From contig NZ_JAAFKD010000034.1 of the NCBI RefSeq assembly GCF_013299165.1, positions 1 to 35,123 on the forward strand: a DNA stretch of 35,123 bases, written 5' to 3'. Below are positions 1 through 9,032 of this stretch, piece after piece. Position 1 is the stretch's first letter, and each line of letters begins with the position of its first letter. Position numbers and translations under genes: made by a program. The notes beneath the pieces were generated by a model. The model had not been told where the DNA came from. It made no database searches and worked only from the letters and a program-made list of their open reading frames with translations. This stretch comes from Microcoleus sp. bin38.metabat.b11b12b14.051 (GTDB lineage: Bacteria; Cyanobacteriota; Cyanobacteriia; Cyanobacteriales; Microcoleaceae).

Positions 1-2273
1 GCCGAATCTGCAACGCCATCTGATAAAAGACGATCGCCCCATCAGGCCAACTGTGGCGCACCAAAGCATTCGCCAACTCAACATAAAGGTCAGCATCGTT
101 TGGTGCAATCTCCAGCGCCTTGTGATACAACTGCACGTCCTCAGGATTGTCCTGAATCGCCCGCCGGTACAAACGCATCGCCTCCTGCAAATCCCACTGC
201 GATCGCATCCTCAAAGCATCAGCCAGCTTTTGCGAAATCCACGGCAAATCCGGCTGAATTTCGACAGCACAGCGGTAAGCGGCGATCGACTCATCCCACC
301 GTTCCAGCTTCTCCAAAGCCGTTCCCATGTTGTAATAAGTCCACGGAAAATCGCGATTCAACTGAGCCGCGCGCCGGTAAACCTCGATCGCCTCGTCCCA
401 CCTTTCCATTTCTAGCAGCACGTCGCCCAACTTGCTGTGCGACCAGAAGAAATTCGGATTCAGTTCATTAGCGCGCCGGTACGCAACCACCGCCTCCTCC
501 CAGCGTTCCAAATTTACCAGCGCTTCTGCTAAATTGTGGTGCGCCCAGAAATGGTTGGGATTAAGTTCGATTGATTTTTGGTAAGCCGAAATCGCCTCTT
601 CCCAGCGTTCCAGTTTAATCAGCGCGTCGGCTAAATAATTGTGAGACCAACTAAAATCAGGATTTAATTCAGTTGCTTTGGTGTAAGCCCCTACAGCTTC
701 TTCCCAGCGTTCCAACTTCAGCAATACATCTGCTAAATTGTTGTGAGACCAGCTAAAATCAGGATTTAATTCGATCGCCTTGCGGTAAGCATTTACAGCT
801 TCCTCCCAACGTTCCAACTTCACCAGCGACTCAGCTAAATTGTTGTGCGACCAAGATAGTTCGGGATTAGTTCTAATTGCATTGGTGTAAGCATCTACAG
901 CTTCCTCCCACTGTTCTTGATTTTTGAGAAGTTCGCCCAATTCGTGATAAGCTGCGCCAGCATTTGGGTTCATGGCAACCGCGCGCCGGTAACAGTCTAT
1001 TCCTTGCTCGACCTTACCTTGCTCGATCAAAGTTTTGGCTAACTGTTCGTGTTCTTCAGCGGTGCCGGACTTGGGGTCGATCGCAAATGCTCGATACCAG
1101 GCTTGGGCCGCCGGCTCTGACTTACCTAGTTGCGTCAACAATTTGGCAAAATTGCGGAAAGCCCCGGCAAAATCTGGTTTCAGGGCGATCGCCTTTTCGT
1201 AAGCAGAAACCGCTTGCTGCCACTGTTCTTGCTGCGCGCAAATGCTGCCATAATTAGCGTAGGCTTCGGCAAAATTCGGGTTAATTTCTATTGCTTTGAC
1301 ATAGCAATTTTTAGCTTCATCTATTTTTCCACCAGCTTGCAGGGCGTTGCCCAACATTTTGTAGAGTGGCGCTTCCGGCTTAATTTGTAGAGCTTTTTTG
1401 CAAGCCGAAATTGCCTGTTCCAATTTGCCCTGAGCAAAATAACCTTCTGCGAGTATTTTGTATGCTTCTGGATATTCTATATTAATTGTCGAATTAACTG
1501 CTGGCTTGACTGGCTGCTGCACTGGGGGCTTAACTGGGGTAGCTGCTGGCTGTTGCTGCTTAACTGCGCCGTTTGTTCCGTTTGCACCTGCCAAAGTCTG
1601 CTGGCCCTCGCTGCCATTTCTGGCATTAGCTGCGTTGAGTTCAATAGCTTTGCGATAATATGGTGTCGCTTCTTCTAATTTCCCTTGTTTTTTCAGTGCT
1701 TCGCCGAGATTTTGGTAGGCCTGTGGCAAATTAGGATTTAATTTTATGGCGCGATCGTAACAGGCGATCGCCTCGGGGAATTTTTCTTGTCGGAACAAAG
1801 CATCGCCCAGATTCAAATGTTCCGCAGGCGATACTTTTTCTGGTTCCAAAGAGAAGGCGCGATACCAGCATTCCTGAGCTTGGGCCCCTTTGCCAATTTG
1901 TCCGAATACTTTGGCTAAATTCCGGTATACTCCGGCAAAATTCGGTTTAATCGCGATCGCCTTTTGATAAAACTCGATCGCCTCCGACCATTTTTCCTGT
2001 TGCGCGCAAATACTGCCCAAATTCGCGTATACTTCCGCAAAATTCGGTTCTATTTCAATAGCTTTAGCGTACCAGTGCCGCGCCTCTTCCATCCTGCCTT
2101 GGGCTTGCAGCGCGTTGCCCAAAGTCTTGTAAGCCGGTGCAAAATTCGGGTGAATCTTCAAAGCTTGTTCGCAGGAGGCGATCGCTTCTTCTAATTTCCC
2201 TTGGGATAAGTATATTTCTCCCTGTTGGTTAAATTGAACCGCTGTTGATTCTGTATTGACTGTTGATGACATA
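1..2273 (-). CDS. Large TPR-repeat protein, 3' end outside window
   Basis: Translated by hand from the ATG at 2273; the frame stays open to base 1, giving at least 757 residues. Almost all of it is 34-residue TPR units with the usual pattern (for example LGNALQAQGRMEEA and AIEIEPNFAEVYANLG), so it is a helical protein-binding scaffold. A block of about 160 residues occurs twice, separated by a Pro/Gln/Ala/Val-rich linker encoded near 1498-1573 (motifs VKPPVQQPVKP). After the second block come more regular units carrying the signature LERWEEAV followed by AY and NPDFSWSHNNLA. No signal peptide is seen. Cyanobacterial proteins of this design often end in a glycosyltransferase, methyltransferase or sulfotransferase domain, but that end is not in the window, so the catalytic role, if any, is unknown. 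The gene is transcribed away from the repeat-filled region 2274-2957. Confidence 0.9.
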
Positions 2274-2415
2274 TATAGGCGGTGGCGACCGAGGCAGCAA
2301 TTAAATAGGGTAGTTAAAGCGTTTCACAATTATAGTCGGGTTTGACACTAACAATAGCAGGCTTGTTCCCGCAATTATTAATTTTTTTGACTCCGGGTGC
2401 TGGGGAGACACTCAG

Positions 2416-2682
2416 AAACCGGGCGGTTGAAACCGCGTCTATACGAACAAAACCCGCCTCTGCGGGTTGAAGAGCAGAACGAGTAGTATCAAAATCGATG
2501 GTTAAAACCGGGCGGTTGAAACCGCGTCTATACGAACAAAACCCGCCTCCGCGGGTTGAAGAGCAGAACGAGTAGTATCAAAATCGATGGTTGAAACCGG
2601 GCGGTTGAAACCGCGTCTATACGAACAAAACCCGCCTCCGCGGGTTGAAGAGCAGAACGAGTAGTATCAAAATCGATCGCAC
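2416..2682. repeat. Three tandem 89-bp palindromic repeat units
   Basis: Units start at 2416, 2505 and 2594 and are nearly identical. Each contains the palindrome GGCGGTTGAAACCGC, a spacer CGTCTATACGAACAAAA, then a second hairpin CCCGCCTCCGCGGG and a tail ending in CAAAATCGAT. They lie upstream of the TPR gene. The same modules recur at 2730-2930, 9297-9452 and 10807-11160. Reading frames through them are not genes. Nothing else was recognised in 2274-2415. Confidence 0.9.
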
Positions 2683-2729
2683 TCAGGATGCCTGCACCAG
2701 AAGACTTATTGAAGAAATATATTATAATA

Positions 2730-2930
2730 CGGTTCAGAAGACGGTTCCAAACCGCGTCTATACAAGCTTGCACCCGATCGAGGAGTTGAAGAGTGGCGGT
2801 TAAAATTACGTTATCCTGTCTTAGTCGGCGTCCGGCGGACATCGTTTGTGTAGGTGCGGTTTCAACCGCCGTCCGATCTAAAATTATCGTTTGTGTAGGC
2901 GCGGTTTCAACCGCCGTCCGATCTAAAATT
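2730..2930. repeat. Palindromic repeat cluster with a 45-bp direct duplication
   Basis: A degenerate unit of the 2416 family (core CCAAACCGCGTCTATAC) is followed by inverted-orientation modules. A 45-bp segment beginning ATCGTTTGTGTAGG and containing GCGGTTTCAACCGCC is repeated exactly next to itself at 2841-2885 and 2886-2930 apart from one base. Because 45 is a multiple of three, it leaves an open frame running into the downstream Uma2 gene. This falsely lengthens that gene's apparent N-terminus. Confidence 0.85.
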
Positions 2931-2957
2931 GCTAATCTAACAATTGCGGTAATTTTG

Positions 2958-3596
2958 ATGTTGTTAGAGCCACCACCTCAACTTGTCGGTGAAAAGCGCC
3001 TCACGTTTCGCGATCTTGATTGGCGCGCTTTCAAGCAAATTCAAAGTTGGCTGGCGGATCGCACTCGCGCCCGATTTACCTACGATAGCGGAGTGTTAGA
3101 AATTACCAAAGGTCTCGAATAACACGAACGCTCTGCTCGCTTAATTGAACGATTCATCTCAATCCTGATCGTTGAGATGGGGATGAAAATGAAGACGATG
3201 GGATCGACTACGCTCGATCGCGAAGACCTACTCAAGAGCGCCGAGCCTGACAACGGGTATTACATTCAGAATTATGCCTTAGTGGCCGATCGCCCGGTTA
3301 ATTTGAATGTCGATCCAGCCCCGGATTTAGTTGTGGAAGTGGATATTACCAATACGGATCTCAATAAAAATACACTCTATGCGAGTATGGGCGTGCCTGA
3401 GTTTTGGCGGTTTAACGGGCGCGCGTGGCGGATTCTGCAATTAGTCGATGGGGCTTATGTCGAGTGCGATCGATCTCCAACTTTTCCCATCATTGAAAAA
3501 ACGGATTTATACCAGTTTCTAGAAGTGGCTTTCATTGATGAAGTTGCCGCAGAGATTGATTTTCGTCAATGGGTGAGACAGCAAATTCAAGCCTGA
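2958..3596 (+). pseudogene. Uma2-family (DUF820) putative endonuclease, interrupted by an in-frame stop
   Basis: The product matches the Uma2/DUF820 family, a PD-(D/E)XK-like fold greatly expanded in cyanobacteria. Visible family landmarks are RLTFRDLDWRAF, FTYDSGVLEI, then MGSTTLDRED, AEPDNGYYIQN, PDLVVEVDIT and GVPEFWRF. The motif DLVVEVDIT holds the usual D and E..D active-site residues. One TAA at 3120-3122 lies between the N-terminal third and the rest. Both parts are in the same frame, and the codons after the stop continue the family sequence (HERSARLIERF), so this is a single nonsense change, perhaps from a Tyr codon, and not a frameshift. The start at 2958 is chosen because it gives the normal family N-terminus; the upstream open frame is repeat sequence. 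It is probably a recent pseudogene. A shorter product could start at 3177, but it would lack the first strands of the fold. Confidence 0.85.
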
Positions 3597-3636
3597 GTAG
3601 AGTAAGTGCGCCCAAAAACGATAACAGCTTTTTTGC

Positions 3637-3671
3637 AAAAAACGATCGCCCTTTTCTGAAAAAGCGATCGC
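3637..3671 (-). terminator. Rho-independent terminator of rplY
   Basis: Read on the minus strand, a stem built from CGATCGC and GCGATCG, extended by T/A pairing around a short loop, is followed directly by a run of six T. It lies about 45 bases past the rplY stop codon. The stem uses HIP1-type sequence. Confidence 0.6.
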
Positions 3672-3717
3672 CATTTTGTTTAATAATTAGTTAACAACTA
3701 TTATTACCAATTACTAA

Positions 3718-4317
3718 TCAACCTGCTGCTGCTGCTTCTTCTGCTTCTTCCTCAGCACTGGCTTTAGTTCCCAACACGGTAACAACCACCTGAGTTGGAT
3801 CGCCCAGAGCTACTACTCCAGCAGGCAAAACTAATTCATTAATGTGCAGCGCATCCCCTACCTTTAAGTTAGAAATATCTACTTCAATTGCATCAGGAAT
3901 GCTATCAGGTTTGCACTTAACTGCGATTTGTGCCAGCACAGTTTCCAGCATACCACCTTCTAACTTGACGCCGACAGATTCGCCAACCAAATGCAGCGAC
4001 ACTTCAACTTCGAGGCTGTCTTGAGTTGCTACGGAGAAAAAGCTCAAGTGGTAAGGAAAGCCTTTCCAAGGATGAACTTGAACTTCTCGGAGCAAAGTTT
4101 TTCCAGTCCAAGAGAGTTCGGGAATGCTGAGATCAATTAGGGTGTTGTTGACTGCGTGCTTTTTGAGCAGGTTTTCAACTGTTTTGGCTTTGACGGTAAG
4201 GGCGATGGATTCAGAGCCTTTGTGCCCGTAAAGGACGGCGGGAATCAATCCGGAGCGGCGGAGGGCGTTAGGTTTGCTACCTTCTGCCCGCTTTTGACAT
4301 TCTACTGCGAGTTCCAT
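3718..4317 (-). CDS. rplY: 50S ribosomal protein L25 / general stress protein Ctc
   Basis: 199 residues, the long (Ctc/TL5-like) form of L25, which binds 5S rRNA in the large ribosomal subunit. The N-terminal L25 domain occupies about residues 1-95 ([17 protein letters not shown] near the start, the canonical RNA-binding loop). The C-terminal beta-rich TL5 domain runs about 98-185 ([21 protein letters not shown] and [14 protein letters not shown]). The last 15 residues are Glu/Ala-rich, a common feature of these proteins. The start fits the usual N-terminus. It stands alone, with a 64-base gap to the upstream gene that ends at 4382, and it has its own probable terminator. Confidence 0.96.
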   Translation of the reverse strand: MELAVECQKRAEGSKPNALRRSGLIPAVLYGHKGSESIALTVKAKTVENLLKKHAVNNTLIDLSIPELSWTGKTLLREVQVHPWKGFPYHLSFFSVATQDSLEVEVSLHLVGESVGVKLEGGMLETVLAQIAVKCKPDSIPDAIEVDISNLKVGDALHINELVLPAGVVALGDPTQVVVTVLGTKASAEEEAEEAAAAG

Positions 4318-4381
4318 TTTATGACTTTCTGTTGATTGTTTTTACAGTTTATCAGAATTGTGATCTTGCGATCGCGCTTAA

Positions 4382-4747
4382 TTAATTTCGCTGAAGGTAT
4401 TGATACTTTTCGTTTTCCACACACTTCAGGAGTTCGTGCATTTTCCTCAAACGGTACGTTCCTGCTTGATACTCTTCTTTGGAAGGGCTATCTCCTAGTT
4501 TAGTCATGACAGCATCGCTTTCGCGGACAACCTCATCGCGAAAAAATTCTTTTAACTTCTTACTATTACCTTTACTTAACGGCACGACAGATAACATATC
4601 CTCTTCCCCATCTATCTGTATTTTTCTTCTTACTGATTTGCCGATTTTGGAAAACTCTGACTTTGCCAACCACAAGTAAAAATCTTCCGTCAGTTCTACA
4701 CTGTTGGTTAAACTACCATCCTTGGAAATAAAGCCGATGTCTAACAT
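4382..4747 (-). CDS. Hypothetical protein, last gene of the AAA+ operon
   Basis: 121 residues, charged and predicted soluble, not recognised. The N-terminal half looks like short strands (MLDIGFISKDGS, ELTEDFYLWLAKSEF, RRKIQIDGEEDML). The C-terminal half is helical and Lys/Glu-rich (SKKLKEFFRDEVVRES, RLRKMHELLKCVENEKYQY). No catalytic motif or membrane segment is visible. The start codon overlaps the stop of the preceding gene as TAATG, with AGGAGG just upstream, so translation is probably coupled to it. This makes the gene a firm part of the four-gene unit 6075-4382. Its job is unknown; a substrate-recognition or regulatory subunit for the ATPase is one guess. Confidence 0.75.
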   Translation of the reverse strand: MLDIGFISKDGSLTNSVELTEDFYLWLAKSEFSKIGKSVRRKIQIDGEEDMLSVVPLSKGNSKKLKEFFRDEVVRESDAVMTKLGDSPSKEEYQAGTYRLRKMHELLKCVENEKYQYLQRN

Positions 4748-4953
4748 TATCCTTCCTCCTTAGCTTCAGATTCCCTAAATTCACTTTCTGGGACATTCTC
4801 AGCCCAAGCTATCCCTGCTTGGTCAAACCGCTTTTTTGCATCAGGAGAAATGGTTCCTGTAGTAATAACTGCAACAACAGTTTGTTTGTCGATAATTTTC
4901 TGAGCTTCACCTGGATAGATATTCTCTTTGGTCTTGATTTCAATGTGTGGCAT
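4747..4953 (-). CDS. Small protein resembling the C-terminal half of a Mrr-like restriction endonuclease fold
   Basis: 68 residues. After the first few residues comes IEIKTKENIYPGE, then a short helix, then VVAVITTGTISPDAKKRF and AGIAWAENVPESEF. The pattern E-x-K, helix, hydrophobic strand ending in TTG, then S-x-x-A-K, then a strand ending near E resembles the second half of Mrr_cat-type PD-(D/E)XK domains, where the strand ends in TTS or TTG before an F..A helix. This is judged by eye from known family patterns, not by a search. On its own the protein lacks the first acidic strand of such a fold. It starts 8 bases after the stop of the 74-residue gene and overlaps the next gene by one base. 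Confidence 0.75.
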   Translation of the reverse strand: MPHIEIKTKENIYPGEAQKIIDKQTVVAVITTGTISPDAKKRFDQAGIAWAENVPESEFRESEAKEEG

Positions 4954-4961
4954 GGGACTCT

Positions 4962-5186
4962 CTAACGATTATATTTACTTTGAATCTGCCGAATTATGTC
5001 TTTTACTCGTGAAGCGTCTTCAGGCTTAATTATCAAAATATCACCTTTTGGACTGTTTCCTTTTGTTCTTTCGCAGGGAATACCTTCTTTAGCCATTTGT
5101 TCGATTACCCACTTAATCATATCTCTATGGACTTCGTAATGATAAATCATTTTATCTTCATCAGTTTCAAAGTTTTTCTTAGGCAT
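4962..5186 (-). CDS. Small hypothetical protein overlapping the AAA+ ATPase gene
   Basis: 74 residues, not recognised. The N-terminal helix is acidic and aromatic (DEDKMIYHYEVHRDMIKWV). It is followed by EQMAKEGIPCERTKGNS, a strand KGDILIIKPEDA, and a final basic helix (RVKDIIRQIQSKY). A helix followed by a strand carrying Asp would suit the first half of a restriction-endonuclease-like fold, but this is weak evidence. The ATG lies inside the end of the ATPase gene (8-base overlap, ATGCCTAA), with AGGAG about 8 bases upstream within the ATPase reading frame. This indicates coupled translation and probably balanced amounts of the two proteins. Confidence 0.75.
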   Translation of the reverse strand: MPKKNFETDEDKMIYHYEVHRDMIKWVIEQMAKEGIPCERTKGNSPKGDILIIKPEDASRVKDIIRQIQSKYNR

Positions 5187-6075
5187 CTAATAACTCCTTG
5201 TATGTTTTATCTAAGTGTTGGCGGGTCGAAAATCCCTGTTCAAAAAGCTCCACAAGCCTTTCAGATATAGAGATATCTCGATCGCCGCATATTACATCTA
5301 TTAGTAACACTTTATACAAAGCTTTGATATCCCCTGCTGTAAAGGCGCGGCGCTGGTAGATGCCGTACAACTTTGGCAAATCTTCTTGTTTAGTATTATG
5401 TTTAATTGGCTTATTCAAATAGTCAAGATAGGATTTGAATTCATCCCGCGATAAACTGGGATCGACAGTTTGTTTTAAAGAAAATCTACGCACTACTGCT
5501 GTATCCACTAGATTAGGCACATTAGTAATGCCAAATACTAAAAAACGCTGACTTATTGACGGTTGAAGATTGTCAAGTTGTAGCATTAAAGTTGTCATAG
5601 CTCTGCGAACAGCATCGTGTTCCTGTGCGCGACTGCGACTCATGCAAAAAGCATCTAGTTCATCCAATAATAGAAACACTGATGAACCATCTGAAGAAAT
5701 TTTACGCAAATCTTGAAATATTTGCTCTAGATTTCGTGAAGACTGCCCTAAAGCGGGGTCGAGCATTCTCCCAACGTCAACAGTATAGAAGTTGATTTCA
5801 TTAGTAACTTCTTGCTTTATTTGGTCGAAAAGTAAGTAACAGAGTGTAGTTTTACCAGTATTAGGCGGCCCGTAGAGCAGAACAGACGGTACGAGATTGT
5901 AAATGCTAAACTGCTTGACCAGAGAGTCATCAGCCGTTAGCATCGTCTTGCAGAAACGAAACAAATATTTCTGCAATTCATCTAATCCGAACAACTTTTG
6001 GTGGGCAATAATGCGTTTGATATCGCCGTGGGTCAGTTGTACTAATCCGCTGTCGCCTTTAACTAAATTGGTCAT
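5179..6075 (-). CDS. AAA+ ATPase (classic AAA type), first gene of a four-gene operon
   Basis: 298 residues, essentially one AAA+ module. Walker A is GPPNTGKTT (about 69-77), Walker B is FLLLDELDAF (134-143), sensor 1 is FGITN (181-185) and the arginine fingers are in VVRRF (194-198). A C-terminal helical lid contains FTAGDIKALYK. The order and spacing fit classic AAA proteins (FtsH, Vps4, p97-like) that form hexamers and remodel or unfold proteins. There is no protease domain, membrane segment or large N-terminal recognition domain, so substrate choice probably depends on partners. The three small genes that follow are overlapping or within 8 bases, which points to a dedicated complex. It lies 69 bases after purA on the same strand and may be partly co-transcribed with it. 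Its cellular role is unknown. Confidence 0.88.
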   Translation of the reverse strand: MTNLVKGDSGLVQLTHGDIKRIIAHQKLFGLDELQKYLFRFCKTMLTADDSLVKQFSIYNLVPSVLLYGPPNTGKTTLCYLLFDQIKQEVTNEINFYTVDVGRMLDPALGQSSRNLEQIFQDLRKISSDGSSVFLLLDELDAFCMSRSRAQEHDAVRRAMTTLMLQLDNLQPSISQRFLVFGITNVPNLVDTAVVRRFSLKQTVDPSLSRDEFKSYLDYLNKPIKHNTKQEDLPKLYGIYQRRAFTAGDIKALYKVLLIDVICGDRDISISERLVELFEQGFSTRQHLDKTYKELLDA

Positions 6076-6108
6076 GCCGACACCGCCAAAAGTTTCAAAC
6101 TGTACTGA

Positions 6109-6140
6109 TTAAGCTTTCTCGTCATTACATTTTAGCTTAA
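6109..6140 (-). terminator. Weak stem-loop between purA and the ATPase gene
   Basis: TTAAGCT and AGCTTAA form a 7-bp, A/T-rich stem with an 18-base loop in the 69-base gap after purA. There is no good T-run, so at best it is a partial terminator, and read-through from purA into the AAA+ operon remains possible. Confidence 0.2.
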
Positions 6141-6144
6141 ACTC

Positions 6145-7503
<1,359 letters not shown>

Positions 7504-7575
7504 TCAGGTTGACACAAACTCTGATTATGTACGAACGTGTTCCGGATGTCAAATTAATTTTTGTTACAATTGAGA

Positions 7576-7695
7576 TATAGCCTTTCTCAAAAAGATGAGG
7601 TACTATCCGGCATAGGGCATAGGGCATAGGGCATAGGGCATAGGGCATAGGGCATAGGGCATAGGGCTATCCTCACTTTTTTGAGAACCGCTGTA
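7576..7695. mobile_element. MITE-like element, 120 bp, carrying a heptamer array
   Basis: The left end TATAGCCTTTCTCAAAAAG and the right end, read in reverse complement as TACAGCGGTTCTCAAAAAA, form imperfect terminal inverted repeats of about 24 bp that continue to GATGAG / GTGAG. The interior is almost entirely the CATAGGG array. A second element with the same ends but a different interior lies at 32705-32796. There is no coding capacity, so movement would need a transposase from elsewhere. Confidence 0.6.
7611..7666. repeat. Heptamer tandem repeat (CATAGGG)8
   Basis: Eight perfect CATAGGG units, a short tandemly repeated repetitive (STRR) sequence of the kind well known from filamentous cyanobacteria. 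It sits inside the inverted-repeat element 7576-7695. It is non-coding. Confidence 0.97.
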
Positions 7696-7950
7696 GTTGA
7701 GGCTCTATGGCGCTCAAAACCTACTTCCAGCAAGATCGGGGGAGGTGGGAAGGGAGAGGGGAAAGGAGTAGGATCGGGTTTGGATCTAACCCGCGGTTGT
7801 TTTGTTTGGGGGACTGGTATGACAAATTTTTCTATGGATTTGAATTGCATAAATTATTCATTGATACAGAAACCGCAGATTTAAGGCTGATACACACAGA
7901 TGAACGCAGATAATTTCCAGATATGTTAGAAATGAATGCAATTCTAATCA

Positions 7951-8010
7951 TTCAATTCTTCAATTCTTCAATTCTTCAATCCAAAATCCAAAATCTAAAA
8001 TCTAAAATCG
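7951..8010. repeat. Short tandem repeats forming the leader of the deaminase-like gene
   Basis: Octamer-type TTCAATTC repeats (7951-7980) pass directly into four heptamers CCAAAAT/CTAAAAT (7981-8010) that end one base before the ATG at 8012. No Shine-Dalgarno motif is present. The rest of 7696-7950 holds a purine-rich stretch and a dispersed CGCAGAT-type sequence (7869-7912) but no supported gene. Confidence 0.9.
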
Positions 8011-8011
8011 C

Positions 8012-9025
8012 ATGACTTTACACGCTGAGTTGCACCGACACCTAGGCGGTTCTGTGGTTCCTCGGATTTTGTGGCGGTATTTCGATCGCCATAATGCTGA
8101 AATGGTCGATCGCTTTCAAGAATATTCTGCGTTTGAGGACTTTTACACTCGCCCGCGCAATACTCTCGACGAGTATTTGGAACTGCACACGCTGGTAGAA
8201 AGCGTTCAAACTGTTGAGACTTTGCCTTATTTCATCTATCGGTTGATGCGCGGCGCTTACGTGTTTGAGAATCTGGCTTATTTGGAGTTGCGCTATACTC
8301 CTTATTTGCGGACTCCTGAGCATTTGAATCAGTCGAAACGCATTGATTTGATGGCGGAAATTGTACGGGTTGTGGGTAAGGCGAGTCAAATTAGTGATTG
8401 TCCGATTGTGACTAGCCAAATTTTGTGTATGCACTCGCGTTTACCTTATGAGGTGAATCGGGCGATTGTGGATTTGGCGGCCGAGATGGGAGAGTATGTT
8501 TGTGCGATCGATCTGGCGGGCGGTGATGCTGCTATTGGCGATCGTTTGGATGAGTTTGTGGGATTGTATCAGTACGCAAGGTCGATCGGCGTCAAAACTA
8601 CCGGCCACCTTTACGAAACTACGTCCGGCTGTTACCCCGAACTTCTGCCCTATCTGATGCGTATCGGTCACGGGATTCAAATTCCCCTAAAATATCCCGA
8701 ACTACTGCCAGAAATCGCACGCAGTGGTCAATGCTTGGAGGTTTGCCCTACTACCTATCTCAAGACGGGGACGTTGCAGGATATGTGCGAATTGAAGGTA
8801 GTATTCGATCGATGTTTTGAGGCTGGTGTGGATATTGCTATTTGCACCGACAACGCGGGATTGCACAATGTGCGGCTACCTTTTGAGTATGAGAATTTGT
8901 TGACTCTGGATATCATTGATTTTCGGCAGTTACAAGCCTGTCAAGATGCTGCTTTTCGTCATGCTTTCGCGTGGCCCTACGATGGGCGGCCTGTGAAAAT
9001 GCTGACTGGTTTGTTGCAGCATTAG
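8012..9025 (+). CDS. Adenosine deaminase family metallo-hydrolase
   Basis: 337 residues, the family's normal size for a TIM-barrel zinc deaminase. Family motifs are AELHRHLGGS (H8 and H10 as metal ligands), TGHLYET (the H..E pair, in place of the canonical HAGE), RIGHGIQI, CPTTYLKTG (canonical CPTSN) and ICTDNAGLHN (canonical SLDDP; the metal-binding Asp is kept). All catalytic positions are therefore present, but several surrounding residues differ from true adenosine deaminases. The substrate is uncertain: adenosine, adenine, a methylated nucleotide or another amino-purine. The start is fixed by the closeness of the H-x-H motif to the N-terminus. There is no recognisable ribosome-binding site, because the leader is tandem repeat. 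It is divergent from purA and followed by a repeat array. Confidence 0.85.
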   Translation: MTLHAELHRHLGGSVVPRILWRYFDRHNAEMVDRFQEYSAFEDFYTRPRNTLDEYLELHTLVESVQTVETLPYFIYRLMRGAYVFENLAYLELRYTPYLRTPEHLNQSKRIDLMAEIVRVVGKASQISDCPIVTSQILCMHSRLPYEVNRAIVDLAAEMGEYVCAIDLAGGDAAIGDRLDEFVGLYQYARSIGVKTTGHLYETTSGCYPELLPYLMRIGHGIQIPLKYPELLPEIARSGQCLEVCPTTYLKTGTLQDMCELKVVFDRCFEAGVDIAICTDNAGLHNVRLPFEYENLLTLDIIDFRQLQACQDAAFRHAFAWPYDGRPVKMLTGLLQH

Positions 9026-9032
9026 TCGGTTA

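Noticed and set aside
53..2194. Plus-strand frames across the left end
   Set aside because: The minus strand is one uninterrupted TPR coding frame; the plus frames are shadows.
2528..2842. Open frame on the minus strand through the 89-bp repeats
   Set aside because: It encodes only repeat sequence and has no homology-like features.
2793..2957. Upstream extension of the Uma2 gene
   Set aside because: The extra residues come from a duplicated 45-bp palindromic repeat; the family N-terminus begins at 2958.
7587..7850. Minus-strand 87-codon frame rich in ALCPMPY
   Set aside because: It is a translation of the CATAGGG heptamer array.
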